From contig JAAXIB010000018.1 in assembly GCA_012270585.1 (NCBI GenBank), positions 1 through 37,096 of the forward strand: a stretch of 37,096 bases of DNA. The letters run 5' to 3'. The DNA comes from Nitrospirales bacterium (GTDB taxonomy: Bacteria > Nitrospirota > Nitrospiria > Nitrospirales > UBA8639). Below the pieces are notes generated by a model. The model saw nothing but the letters and a program-made list of their open reading frames with translations, had not been told where the DNA came from and did no database searches. The position numbers were made by a program, and so were the translations under genes. Shown here in pieces: positions 17,772-25,004 of the stretch (the stretch's first letter is position 1; each line of letters begins with the position of its first letter).

Positions 17772-18383
17772 ATGCCTAACGTTGATAACTGGAACAGGCT
17801 GTACCGAACGCAGGGACATGACCTTCCCTGGTGCGTAGAGAAGATGCCGTCCTGGTTTACGGAAGTCGTGGATTCAGGTTGGATGCACGCCTGCAAGGCG
17901 TTGGACGTGGGGTGTGGGGTTGGCAATTATGCTTATCACCTTGCGGAACGAGGATACGACATTTTGTGTATGGATCATTCCGAGACGGCTATCGCTCTCG
18001 CGAGAGAAAAAAACAGCCATCCATCTTTACGCTTTGTGATAGAAAGCACGGAGAACCTGGGCGCCCTTGGTGAAACATTCGATTTAATCTATGACATTTC
18101 ATTACTCCATCATCTGAAACCTCACCTAAGGGATGATTACGCTTTTCAATTGTCGGCGCTTCTCAACGCCGGCGGAAAATTAATGGTTTGCGTGTTCAGT
18201 GACGATGAAGCGCGTTTTGGCAAGACAAACGAGTTCATGAATCCGGTGACCAGCACCATCACCTCCCTTTTGTCAAAAGAAGAAATCGTGAGCACGTTTG
18301 AACCGTATTTCACCTTTGACAAGCTGGAAAAAATTCCCTTCGACCACTACTTGCGCTATCTTTGTTTAATGAGGAAAAAATAG
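17772..18383 (+). CDS. Class I SAM-dependent methyltransferase
   Basis: A 203-residue Rossmann-fold methyltransferase. Motif I is ALDVGCGVGNYAYHLA (about 43-58), motif II has CMDHSETAIALA, and the post-motif region DLIYDISLLHHLKP fits the common Methyltransf_11/25 pattern. An N-terminal NWNRLYRTQGHDLPWC resembles thiopurine/tellurite-type methyltransferases, whose N-terminus reads W-x(n)-PW. The substrate is therefore perhaps a small molecule, but this is not certain. I start it at the ATG at 17772, where the conserved N-terminus begins; the frame is open for 190 bp upstream without protein-like content. Confidence 0.85.
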   Translation: MPNVDNWNRLYRTQGHDLPWCVEKMPSWFTEVVDSGWMHACKALDVGCGVGNYAYHLAERGYDILCMDHSETAIALAREKNSHPSLRFVIESTENLGALGETFDLIYDISLLHHLKPHLRDDYAFQLSALLNAGGKLMVCVFSDDEARFGKTNEFMNPVTSTITSLLSKEEIVSTFEPYFTFDKLEKIPFDHYLRYLCLMRKK

Positions 18384-18390
18384 GTTCACC

Positions 18391-18422
18391 TTGTAGGGAA
18401 CAACGATCGTTGTTCCCTACAA
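18391..18422. repeat. 32-bp perfect palindrome
   Basis: A perfect inverted repeat with half-site TTGTAGGGAACAACGA lies 8 bp after the methyltransferase stop. It shares the GTAGGG...CCCTAC frame with the repeats at 26319-26457, so it may be a solo member of that dispersed family. It could serve as a bidirectional terminator, although no long T run follows. Confidence 0.75.
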
Positions 18423-18520
18423 AAGATCAGGATGCCGGCTCGTTTTGCATCAAGGACAAGAAAATTTGCGTGCAGATGCAGTATACTTCTGGAGAGGACA
18501 CAAAAGAGATCAGCCCCAAA

Positions 18521-18560
18521 ATCCCCTCTCCCTTGACGGGAGAGGGCCAAGGTGAGGGTG
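18521..18560 (+). repeat. CCCTCTCCC/GGGAGAGGG interspersed hairpin
   Basis: A hairpin of the form CCCTCTCCC-TTGAC-GGGAGAGGG followed by CCAAGGTGAGGGTG. A related copy occurs at 20117-20158. The right end (AAGGTGAGG) sits exactly where the ribosome-binding site of the next gene should be. Confidence 0.75.
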
Positions 18561-19241
18561 ATGATTCAGAGTCTGACAATTTGGACAATGGTTGCGCTGT
18601 CGGGTCTGTCGATGGCGTCACGCGTCGCGGCTTCGGAAACGGCGCCTCCGAGCCAGTTTCTTCACCAATCGATTCCCGTGCTTGGGATGACCTTGGACAA
18701 GACCCGGCAACCCGTAGGAATCGTGACGTACGTGATGATTCACTTTCACCAACGCTCGGACCATGAGGGGCTCAAGGTCCACTTTCGAAAAATCCCCGGA
18801 CGGTTCGGTCCCATTGCGCGAAAAGCCGTGGCGACCGCTATCGACCGCGTGGCAAAATCCGCGAATCTTCAGGATGACTCATGGACCGTGGTCTTGACGT
18901 TTCCCTACTCGGGGTTGACGATGTATGGCGACAGCCTGTCGGCAATGGTGGCGTTAAGTGTCCTGGCTCTTGCCAAAAACGAGGCGATCGTGTACGGCCG
19001 AACGCTCACCGGAAGGATTACGGAGGATGGCCACATCGGGAAAGTCGCCGGTATCCCGTATAAAATTTATGCCGCCTATTCAGAACGCTTGGATCGAGTC
19101 CTTATTCCCGAAGAACATGATCCCACCGATGGCGAATGGCGAACCCCTTTCCTCATGCACGTCTCGTACGTGGGGACGCTGGAAAAAGCCTATCAGGGCT
19201 TGACCGGTCGTTCCCTGTTTCCTAAAAAATCGTTGAAATAA
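18561..19241 (+). CDS. Exported Lon-type (S16) Ser/Lys protease domain protein
   Basis: A 226-residue protein with an N-terminal signal peptide (hydrophobic residues 5-20, likely cleavage near VAA-SE), followed by a stand-alone Lon proteolytic domain without any ATPase. The catalytic Ser lies in YGDSLSAM (Ser125) and the Lys in AGIPYKIYAA (Lys168). They match the G-D-S and G-G-x-x-x-K positions of archaeal-type Lon; LTGRITEDGHIGKVAG and RVLIPEE are further family blocks. It should therefore act in the periplasm or outside. ATG at 18561 is chosen; GTG codons at 18552 and 18558 are also possible, and all fall at the edge of an interspersed repeat that supplies the GGTGAGG. The next gene encodes an apparently exported isoaspartyl methyltransferase. 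Confidence 0.83.
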   Translation: MIQSLTIWTMVALSGLSMASRVAASETAPPSQFLHQSIPVLGMTLDKTRQPVGIVTYVMIHFHQRSDHEGLKVHFRKIPGRFGPIARKAVATAIDRVAKSANLQDDSWTVVLTFPYSGLTMYGDSLSAMVALSVLALAKNEAIVYGRTLTGRITEDGHIGKVAGIPYKIYAAYSERLDRVLIPEEHDPTDGEWRTPFLMHVSYVGTLEKAYQGLTGRSLFPKKSLK

Positions 19242-19353
19242 GCTCCCGTTGGACCTCACGAGTCCGGGCGTCCGGGTTTTCAAAAAAGACCGAGCCGAAT
19301 CTGGAAACAAAAAACTCGTGCTCGATATCTTGGGTGAAAATGGAGGGTTTCTT

Positions 19354-20100
19354 GTGGCAATCTTGGCTTTGTTTCTCAGCACGCTGCTCGGGCTGCCGTT
19401 CGGGCTGCCGATGACCGGAATGAGTATGGAATTCGAGCCCCTGGTGCACCCCTATCCTCGACAAAGTGAGCGGGATCGCATGGTGAAGGAACAACTCCTC
19501 TCGCGCGGGATCAGCGACCAAGCCGTCATCCGAGCCATGCGAGAAGTGCCTCGTCATGAATTCGTGTTGGCCGAGGATGCAGCCGAAGCCTATGACGATC
19601 ATCCGCTGCCCATCGGATATGGCCAAACCATTTCACAACCCTACATCGTGGCCTATATGACCGAAGCGCTGCGTCTCAACGAACATGAACGTGTGTTGGA
19701 AATCGGGACGGGATCGGGGTATCAGGCCGCCGTGCTGGCAAAGGTGGGGGCACGGGTGTTCACCATTGAGATCATCGAAGAATTAGCCGAACGCGCACGC
19801 CAAACGTTTGACAGGTTGGGCATTCCCCATATCACCAGTCGGGCGGGGGACGGGTATCAGGGTTGGCCGGAGGGGGCCCCCTTTGACGCGATCATTCTCA
19901 CGGCGGCCCCGGAGCATATTCCCCAACCTTTACTGGATCAGCTTGCGCCGGGTGGGCGCATGATTTTGCCCCTGGGGAAGACGCTGCAAAAGCTGGTCAT
20001 CCTCAGCAACACGCCGGCAGGGATCCAGCGCAAAGAGTTGTTGCCGGTCGCGTTCGTGCCGATGACGGGAGAGGCACAAACGCGTCCGTCGAGCCAATAG
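19354..20100 (+). CDS. pcm: Protein-L-isoaspartate O-methyltransferase, probably exported
   Basis: A 248-residue enzyme that methylates abnormal L-isoaspartyl residues so they can revert to normal peptide bonds. Family features are PRHEF, the block GYGQTISQPYIVAYM, the SAM site VLEIGTGSGYQA (114-125) and IILTAAPEHIP. The start is decided by GGAGG at 19342-19346, seven bases before the GTG at 19354; the open frame to 19249 has no such signal. The GTG start gives an N-terminal hydrophobic stretch (residues 2-20) that looks like a signal peptide or membrane anchor. This is unusual because SAM is cytoplasmic, although exported Pcm forms are annotated in other bacteria. It follows the exported Lon-like protease by 112 bp. 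Confidence 0.92.
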   Translation: MAILALFLSTLLGLPFGLPMTGMSMEFEPLVHPYPRQSERDRMVKEQLLSRGISDQAVIRAMREVPRHEFVLAEDAAEAYDDHPLPIGYGQTISQPYIVAYMTEALRLNEHERVLEIGTGSGYQAAVLAKVGARVFTIEIIEELAERARQTFDRLGIPHITSRAGDGYQGWPEGAPFDAIILTAAPEHIPQPLLDQLAPGGRMILPLGKTLQKLVILSNTPAGIQRKELLPVAFVPMTGEAQTRPSSQ

Positions 20101-20116
20101 GGTTGCAGGACCTCCG

Positions 20117-20158
20117 GTCACCCTCTCCCCCCGTGGGAGAGGCTTGGGGTGAGGGGGA
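20117..20158. repeat. CACCCTCTCCC/GGGAGAGG hairpin repeat
   Basis: A second copy of the CCCTCTCCC...GGGAGAGGC-TTGGGGTGAGGG repeat, 17 bp downstream of pcm. It can form a strong stem-loop between pcm and the GlcG-like gene. Confidence 0.75.
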
Positions 20159-20202
20159 AGAGGGAGGTGCCCCATGCGGTCCAAACAAAAAGAGAAGGAA
20201 GC

Positions 20203-20739
20203 ATGCCAATGAATAAGAAAAGTGGGCACGTCTCGTGCCGAAAGACGGGTCTCAAGCTGCATCTGATAGGGGCCATGGTGTTAAGTGTGACGGCAGGGGG
20301 GCTTGCTCAAGCCGAACCGTTACCCAAAGAAGCGGTGCTGCCCTTGGCGTTGGCCCAAAAGGCCGCGGCAGCAGGCTTGGCCAAATGCGAAGAAGGCGGG
20401 TACAAAGTCAGTGTCGCCATCGCCGACCGAGGAGGGAATCTGAAGGTCCTGTTGCGCGGCGATGGTGCGGGACCGCACACCACGGACAGCAGCTTTCGGA
20501 AAGCCTATACCGCGGCAAGCTTGCGACGGTCCACGCTGCATCTGGCCGAACTCATCACCAAGGTTCCCGGTATTCAGGCCTTGCGGGAGATGAACGACAG
20601 GATTCTGATCCTTGGCGGAGGTCTGCCGATTGAACTCGAAGGCGAAGTCGTGGGAGGGATCGGCGTCGGTGGCGCCCCGGGAGGGCATCTGGATGAAGCC
20701 TGCGCCGCGGCGGGACTCGCCAGTCTTGGGAACCCCTAG
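20203..20739 (+). CDS. GlcG/HbpS family protein with signal peptide
   Basis: A 178-residue protein of the haem-degrading/haem-binding HbpS-GlcG family. The domain (about 45-176) shows ALAQKAAAAGLAKCEE, VSVAIADRGGNLKVLLRGDGAG, a run of FRKAYTAAS, and the glycine-rich GGLPIELEGEVVGGIGVGGAPG. A basic N-terminus followed by a hydrophobic segment and AQA marks a cleavable signal peptide, so it acts in the periplasm. GGAAG precedes the ATG at 20203; a second ATG follows two codons later. It is the third consecutive gene for an exported protein. Whether it binds haem, cobalamin or a small acid cannot be told from sequence. Confidence 0.88.
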   Translation: MPMNKKSGHVSCRKTGLKLHLIGAMVLSVTAGGLAQAEPLPKEAVLPLALAQKAAAAGLAKCEEGGYKVSVAIADRGGNLKVLLRGDGAGPHTTDSSFRKAYTAASLRRSTLHLAELITKVPGIQALREMNDRILILGGGLPIELEGEVVGGIGVGGAPGGHLDEACAAAGLASLGNP

Positions 20740-20861
20740 TCCCACAGCCCGGCCCCCGGGAGTGGGAACGGCTTCAGGTGAGGGTGCCAGGTACCGGCAT
20801 TCGGCATGGACGGTGCAGCTACCGTCTTGACGATAACGGCCGCGCGTAGTAGCCTAGTCGC

Positions 20862-21146
20862 ATGAGTACACTGGTATTCGACACCCACAAAGCGTTCAAA
20901 ACTCTCCAGGAAGCCGGAGCCAATGAGCGCTTGGCCGAAGCCGTGGTGGCGACCGTCGGCGACGCCATGGGCGAGAACATGGCCACGAAAGCCGATCTTG
21001 CCGCTCTCCGGTCTGATCTTGCCGCCCTCCGATCCGATCTACAATCCGATATCGCTGCATTGGAGGCTCGCTTGTACCGTCACCTTTGGATCATGGCCAT
21101 CGGCATTGTCAGTCTGACGGTGGCGTTAGTAAAGGTGCTCTCGTGA
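20862..21146 (+). CDS. Coiled-coil membrane-anchored protein (DUF1640/CCDC90-like)
   Basis: A 94-residue protein with an N-terminal LVFDTHKAFKTLQEAG and ERLAEAVVATVGDA region typical of DUF1640 proteins. A heptad coiled coil built of repeated LAALRSD units (about 47-68) and one C-terminal transmembrane segment (about 72-90) follow. The related mitochondrial family regulates ion uptake; the bacterial role is unknown. The short repeat of the coil (two copies at nucleotide level) suggests recent duplication. No clear ribosome-binding site precedes the ATG. Confidence 0.8.
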   Translation: MSTLVFDTHKAFKTLQEAGANERLAEAVVATVGDAMGENMATKADLAALRSDLAALRSDLQSDIAALEARLYRHLWIMAIGIVSLTVALVKVLS

Positions 21147-21326
21147 GGGTTCACGCGAGACGGCTCAGGGGTGTCCCCTGCATTCCTGTCCACTATTCGT
21201 GGCTTTCCGGTTCCTCTCTCTCCTTTGCTTAGGTCCTTCGCTTCGATCGAGACAGGCCAAAGGAGGGGAACTGGCGGCCTATGAGACCGCGCTACGGACC
21301 TCTTCGGTTATGACGGGGTTTGCACC

Positions 21327-21572
21327 ATGAAGGAAATTGCGCTATCGGAAGTCAAAAATGACCTGTCGAAATACTTGCGACTTGCTGAAAAAGAGAAAAT
21401 CGTGATCACAAGGCATGGAAAACCAGCCGGTGTGTTGATCGGGTTTGAATCGGAAGATGAATGGTTCGATTATCGACTGGAACACGATCCCCGCTTTCTG
21501 CAACGCGTTGAGAAAGCCAGACGAAGCCTGCGAGCCGGCCGTGGTGTCACACTTGAAGATAGTGAGAAGTAA
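21327..21572 (+). CDS. Phd/YefM-family antitoxin, apparently orphan
   Basis: An 81-residue protein that opens like type II antitoxins of the Phd/YefM family: ALSEVKNDLSKYLRLAEKEKIVITRHGKPAGVLIGFE. This region dimerises and binds DNA. The C-terminal tail (RRSLRAGRGVTLEDSEK) would normally wrap the toxin. No RelE/ParE- or Doc-like toxin frame follows; the next gene on the other strand is an alcohol dehydrogenase ending 53 bp away. It may be an orphan antitoxin or a transcriptional regulator; the toxin may have been lost. Confidence 0.88.
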   Translation: MKEIALSEVKNDLSKYLRLAEKEKIVITRHGKPAGVLIGFESEDEWFDYRLEHDPRFLQRVEKARRSLRAGRGVTLEDSEK

Positions 21573-21625
21573 CCCAACCTTTGATTTATTGCAATCGGGT
21601 GTACTGCGGTGTTGCCCCGTCACCG

Positions 21626-22627
21626 TCACCCGATGGTCAGGATCCCCGCTCCGTTGATCGTTCCGGCTTTGAGGGCTTGAAGGGCTTGGTTCGCGTTCTC
21701 CAGCCTGAAGGGCTGAGTGTGCGTGCGAATAGGAATTTCCGCCGCGACGCGGAACAGGTCCAATCCATCCTGTCTCGTATTGGCCGTGACACTTTGGAGC
21801 GTCCGCTCCTGAAACAAATCGCGGTCGTACACCAGCGACGGCACGTCAGACGAATAAATGCCGGCCATGGCGACCGTGCCGCCCCGTTCAAGGGCTTGAA
21901 GCGCATGAGGCACGAGATGCCCGACCGGCGCAAACACGATCGAGGCATGGAGTTTTTCCGGTGGTGATTCGGTCGAATGGCCCACCCACGTTGCCCCCAG
22001 TTGTTCGGCGAGACGTTGATGGGATTCCCGGCGTGAAAAGACGTACACCGGGCAGCCCCAATGCCGCGCGATCTGAATCGTGACGTGCGCGGATGCGCCG
22101 CACCCGTACAGGCCCAATCGCTGCCCGGGCTTGAGTTGACTCCGGCGCAACGCCCGGTACCCGATGATCCCCGCGCACAGGAGCGGCGCGGCTTCCGCGT
22201 CGGAAAATATCGACGGGATGGGGTACGCAAAGCGTGCGGGTACCAGGGCGTATTCCGCAAACCCGCCGTGTACGTGATAGCCGGAAAACGTCGCGTGCTC
22301 GCACAGGTTTTCGCGGCCCGTCGTACAAAACTCACAGGTCCGGCACGTATCCTGTAACCAGGCGATGCCCACGCGGTCGCCGGGTTTGAGGGTGGTCACG
22401 CCTGCTCCGAGTCGATCGACGCCCCCGACCGTTTGATGGCCGGGAATGATCGGCCTCGTGGCAGGCGGCAGCTCGGCTTCCACCACGTGCAAATCCGTCC
22501 GGCACACGCCGCACGCGCGCACTTTTACTCGCACGTGACCGGGTCCGGGTTCCGGCACGGGCACCTCCCGAAGTTGCAAGGGAGCCGTGCTGATGTCGCC
22601 ATCATGCTCAAGGATCATCGCTTTCAT
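21626..22627 (-). CDS. Zinc-dependent alcohol dehydrogenase family protein
   Basis: A 333-residue medium-chain dehydrogenase. The N-terminal catalytic domain has CGVCRTDLH (catalytic-zinc Cys42), GHQ (His64; the common Glu after it is Gln here) and the four structural-zinc cysteines 95, 98, 101 and 109 (CRTCEFC then C). A further Cys in LLCAGIIGYRAL is the likely third catalytic ligand. The NAD(P) domain has LYGCGASAHVTIQIA in place of a perfect GxGxxG, as in AdhA-like proteins. It interconverts alcohols and aldehydes; the substrate is unknown. I start it at the ATG at 22627; a GTG three codons upstream is possible. It is convergent with the antitoxin gene. Confidence 0.92.
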   Translation of the reverse strand: MKAMILEHDGDISTAPLQLREVPVPEPGPGHVRVKVRACGVCRTDLHVVEAELPPATRPIIPGHQTVGGVDRLGAGVTTLKPGDRVGIAWLQDTCRTCEFCTTGRENLCEHATFSGYHVHGGFAEYALVPARFAYPIPSIFSDAEAAPLLCAGIIGYRALRRSQLKPGQRLGLYGCGASAHVTIQIARHWGCPVYVFSRRESHQRLAEQLGATWVGHSTESPPEKLHASIVFAPVGHLVPHALQALERGGTVAMAGIYSSDVPSLVYDRDLFQERTLQSVTANTRQDGLDLFRVAAEIPIRTHTQPFRLENANQALQALKAGTINGAGILTIG

Positions 22628-23018
22628 AAGAATCACTCAAAATATACCACTGAAAGAGTTTTGCTCTTCAAATTTCTATTGACTCTTTAGCGGAAGAGGC
22701 ATAAGATTTTTTCCTGAAATTATTGATCCAAACAAGAGGGGTCAACCATGAATGACCTCAGCCCACCGAAAGCGTAAGGCCCGTAGCGAGCGAGGGTTAC
22801 ACCTTCTTCGGAATACGGGCTCACATGGTTGCCGAGAGGCCATGCTTCCGGACAGTGCCTGGAAGCACACGGTTGGAACGACCAAAGAACAGCCGGAATA
22901 AGCAGAATCCCGGAAAGGATTCTCCCTCAGGCACCAGTTCATCCGCAAGAAGACAGGCCACGCCACTAGCGGGTCAATAACAGCAAAAAAAAAGAAAGCG
23001 CACCACGCGCACGACTCA

Positions 23019-23052
23019 CACGGGCCTGCTTTCCCAAGAAAGCAGGCCCGTG
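23019..23052. other. 15-bp perfect hairpin in an otherwise empty gap
   Basis: A perfect 15-bp stem (CACGGGCCTGCTTTC and its complement, 4-nt loop CCAA) lies about 50 bp before the ribosome-binding site of the membrane protein gene. The rest of 22628-23100 contains no gene I can support. Several shorter palindromic stretches suggest remains of a mobile or structured element. Confidence 0.7.
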
Positions 23053-23111
23053 GTCGTATAAAACGAAGTTGGCAGATTGCTCCACGGTTTTTTGCAGAAA
23101 AGGAGATCGTG

Positions 23112-23831
23112 ATGTCAGATCCAATCAGTGGAGGGGATGCCGGTGTTAACGGGGCTTTGATACGGATTGGCGCCATGTGTGGAATCATTGGCTCGGTTCT
23201 GTTCATGGTTGCCAATATCGTTCATCCACGCTCGCCCAATATCCAGATAACGGTGCACCAGATTGAAACGGTGGCCCGGAGTAACATTTGGATCACGGAC
23301 CACTTGCTCTTACTCCTTGGAGGCGTGCTTCTTCTTCCTGCCCTGCTCGCCCTTCAGCGTTCCATCCCCACGGGGCCCGGTGCAACGTGGGCATACCTTG
23401 GCTCTGTCCTTGCCGTGGTGAGTACGAGTCTCTGGGTTGTTCTTATGGCTTTGGACGGGATCACTTCCAAGGTCGTTCATGTCGCGTGGGCCGGCGCACC
23501 TGAAGCAGAAAAGACGATCGCCTTACGCGTAGCCGAAGCCATGGAGGAGATCGACGTTGGTCTTTTTAGCGTGTACATCATCGTCTTCTTCGGACTGACC
23601 TTTAGTCTGTTCGGACTGGCGGTAGCCAGGAGTGACGGCTTTCCTCAATGGTTGGGATGGGTGGCGGTGGTTTTGGGTATCGCCTCGTTCATCGATGGCA
23701 CCGTGCAAGCCTATACGGGCCTTTCCGTCTTAGTGACCAATGTGTTATTCGCAAGTTTCTCAAGTCTCCTGACCGTGTGGATTTTTATCATGGGAGTGTT
23801 AATGTGGCGAAAACAACGCCCCGCGTCGTGA
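23112..23831 (+). CDS. Multi-pass membrane protein (DUF4386-like)
   Basis: A 239-residue inner-membrane protein with about six hydrophobic segments (roughly 15-35, 60-77, 92-113, 147-169, 178-197 and 205-228). A loop with a charged stretch (APEAEKTIALRVAEAMEEID) lies between the third and fourth. AGGAG lies six bases before the ATG; a GTG directly before the ATG is the alternative. The organisation resembles DUF4386 proteins, whose function is unknown. It stands alone between a gene-free gap and the DapF-like gene. Confidence 0.75.
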   Translation: MSDPISGGDAGVNGALIRIGAMCGIIGSVLFMVANIVHPRSPNIQITVHQIETVARSNIWITDHLLLLLGGVLLLPALLALQRSIPTGPGATWAYLGSVLAVVSTSLWVVLMALDGITSKVVHVAWAGAPEAEKTIALRVAEAMEEIDVGLFSVYIIVFFGLTFSLFGLAVARSDGFPQWLGWVAVVLGIASFIDGTVQAYTGLSVLVTNVLFASFSSLLTVWIFIMGVLMWRKQRPAS

Positions 23832-24113
23832 CGGCGAGAACAGCGTGAAGGCACGTTGGATTTTTAAGATGAAGCCCCGATACGTTATGCCTCTCTTGGG
23901 TCCCCGACCCCCTTTCAGCGTGCTCGTATTGTGCGGACTCCATCACTCTCCAGCCTGCCTTCCGGTGCTTTCACGTAAGACCGCTCCGTAATAAGCCGCA
24001 ATGATCCGGAGAAGGATGGAGGCGGCGGGAAACGGTTCCGTAAACGCACTTCCCTTTGACCGCGTGACGGAATCGCGTGTACATTTGTGTCAAGAACCAT
24101 ACCGTAACGGACG

Positions 24114-24983
24114 ATGACCAATTCCTTTTTTAAAGGCCACGGGTTGGGCAATGATTATATTGCCCTTGATCCCCGACTGTTGACGTTTAAACTCACCGCC
24201 AAAACGATTCGAGCGATTTGTGATCGAAATTGGGGGGTGGGAAGTGATGGGATCCTGGCGCTGGTGCCCTCAAAAAAAGCCGACTTCGGGTTGCGGATTT
24301 TCAACCCGGATGGGAGTGAAGCGGAAAAATCCGGAAACGGCTTGCGCATTTTCGGCTGTTTTCTCTATGCCACGAAAAAGACAAAGCGCCGGTCTTTCTC
24401 GGTTGAAACCAAGGGCGGGCTGGTTCACGTGGAATTGACACTGGACCGGAACGGGCAGGTGAACGGCGCGACCGTGGAGATGGGGCGGGCCTCGTTCAGG
24501 CCGAGGGATTTGCCCTGTACCATTAAGGCCCCGGAGTTGGTCATGCAACCGATCAAAGCCGTCGGGCAGTCCCTGCGCTTCACGGGGGTGAGTGTCGGCA
24601 ACCCGCATTGTGTGGTGTTCAGGGACCGGGGCGGACCGTGGACTCGTGAGGATTTACTGCGCATGGGACCCGAATTGGAAACCCATTCCACCTTTCCCAA
24701 GTGCACGAACGTTCAACTGGCTTTTCCCACGGGCCCTCACGCCGTGTCCATTCTGATCTGGGAGCGGGGAGCCGGAGAGACGCAGGCATCCGGTTCCTCC
24801 GCCTGCGCCGCGGCCAGTGCAGGGGTGCGCTTGGGGTTGGTGAAAAGCCCGGTCAAGGTGCTGGCTCCCGGCGGCAGACTGGACATCACGGTGGATGACC
24901 GGTACAGCCTGACCCTGAAAGGTCCCGTCACCGAAGTGTATCAAGGACAGTTCAGCGGAGCATTTTTGCCCGGCGTCCGGTAA
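24114..24983 (+). CDS. dapF: DapF-like epimerase with both catalytic cysteines replaced by serine
   Basis: A 289-residue protein with the two-lobed diaminopimelate epimerase fold. Blocks seen are FFKGHGLGNDYI, GVGSDGIL, FNPDGSEAEKSGNGLR, VSVGNPHCVVF and ERGAGETQASGSSACA. Canonical DapF isomerises LL- to meso-diaminopimelate using two cysteines (Cys73 and Cys217 in the Haemophilus enzyme) as acid and base. Here both are serines: Ser73 (codon TCC) and Ser226 (codon TCC). All other signature residues are kept, which points to a distinct subfamily, either with another amino-acid substrate or with altered chemistry, rather than decay. A simple DapF annotation should be treated with care. It stands alone with no lysine-biosynthesis neighbours. 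An upstream ribosome-binding site is not obvious. Confidence 0.88.
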   Translation: MTNSFFKGHGLGNDYIALDPRLLTFKLTAKTIRAICDRNWGVGSDGILALVPSKKADFGLRIFNPDGSEAEKSGNGLRIFGCFLYATKKTKRRSFSVETKGGLVHVELTLDRNGQVNGATVEMGRASFRPRDLPCTIKAPELVMQPIKAVGQSLRFTGVSVGNPHCVVFRDRGGPWTREDLLRMGPELETHSTFPKCTNVQLAFPTGPHAVSILIWERGAGETQASGSSACAAASAGVRLGLVKSPVKVLAPGGRLDITVDDRYSLTLKGPVTEVYQGQFSGAFLPGVR

Positions 24984-25004
24984 GCCGTCGTCAGGACGCG
25001 TCTC

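Noticed and set aside
17421-17819. 132-codon minus-strand frame between the enolase-superfamily and methyltransferase genes
   Set aside because: No recognisable motif, and it overlaps the methyltransferase start; the 17339-17771 gap is treated as non-coding.
22742-23215. 157-codon minus-strand frame
   Set aside because: Its composition is not protein-like, it overlaps the start of the well-supported membrane protein gene, and no family is recognisable.
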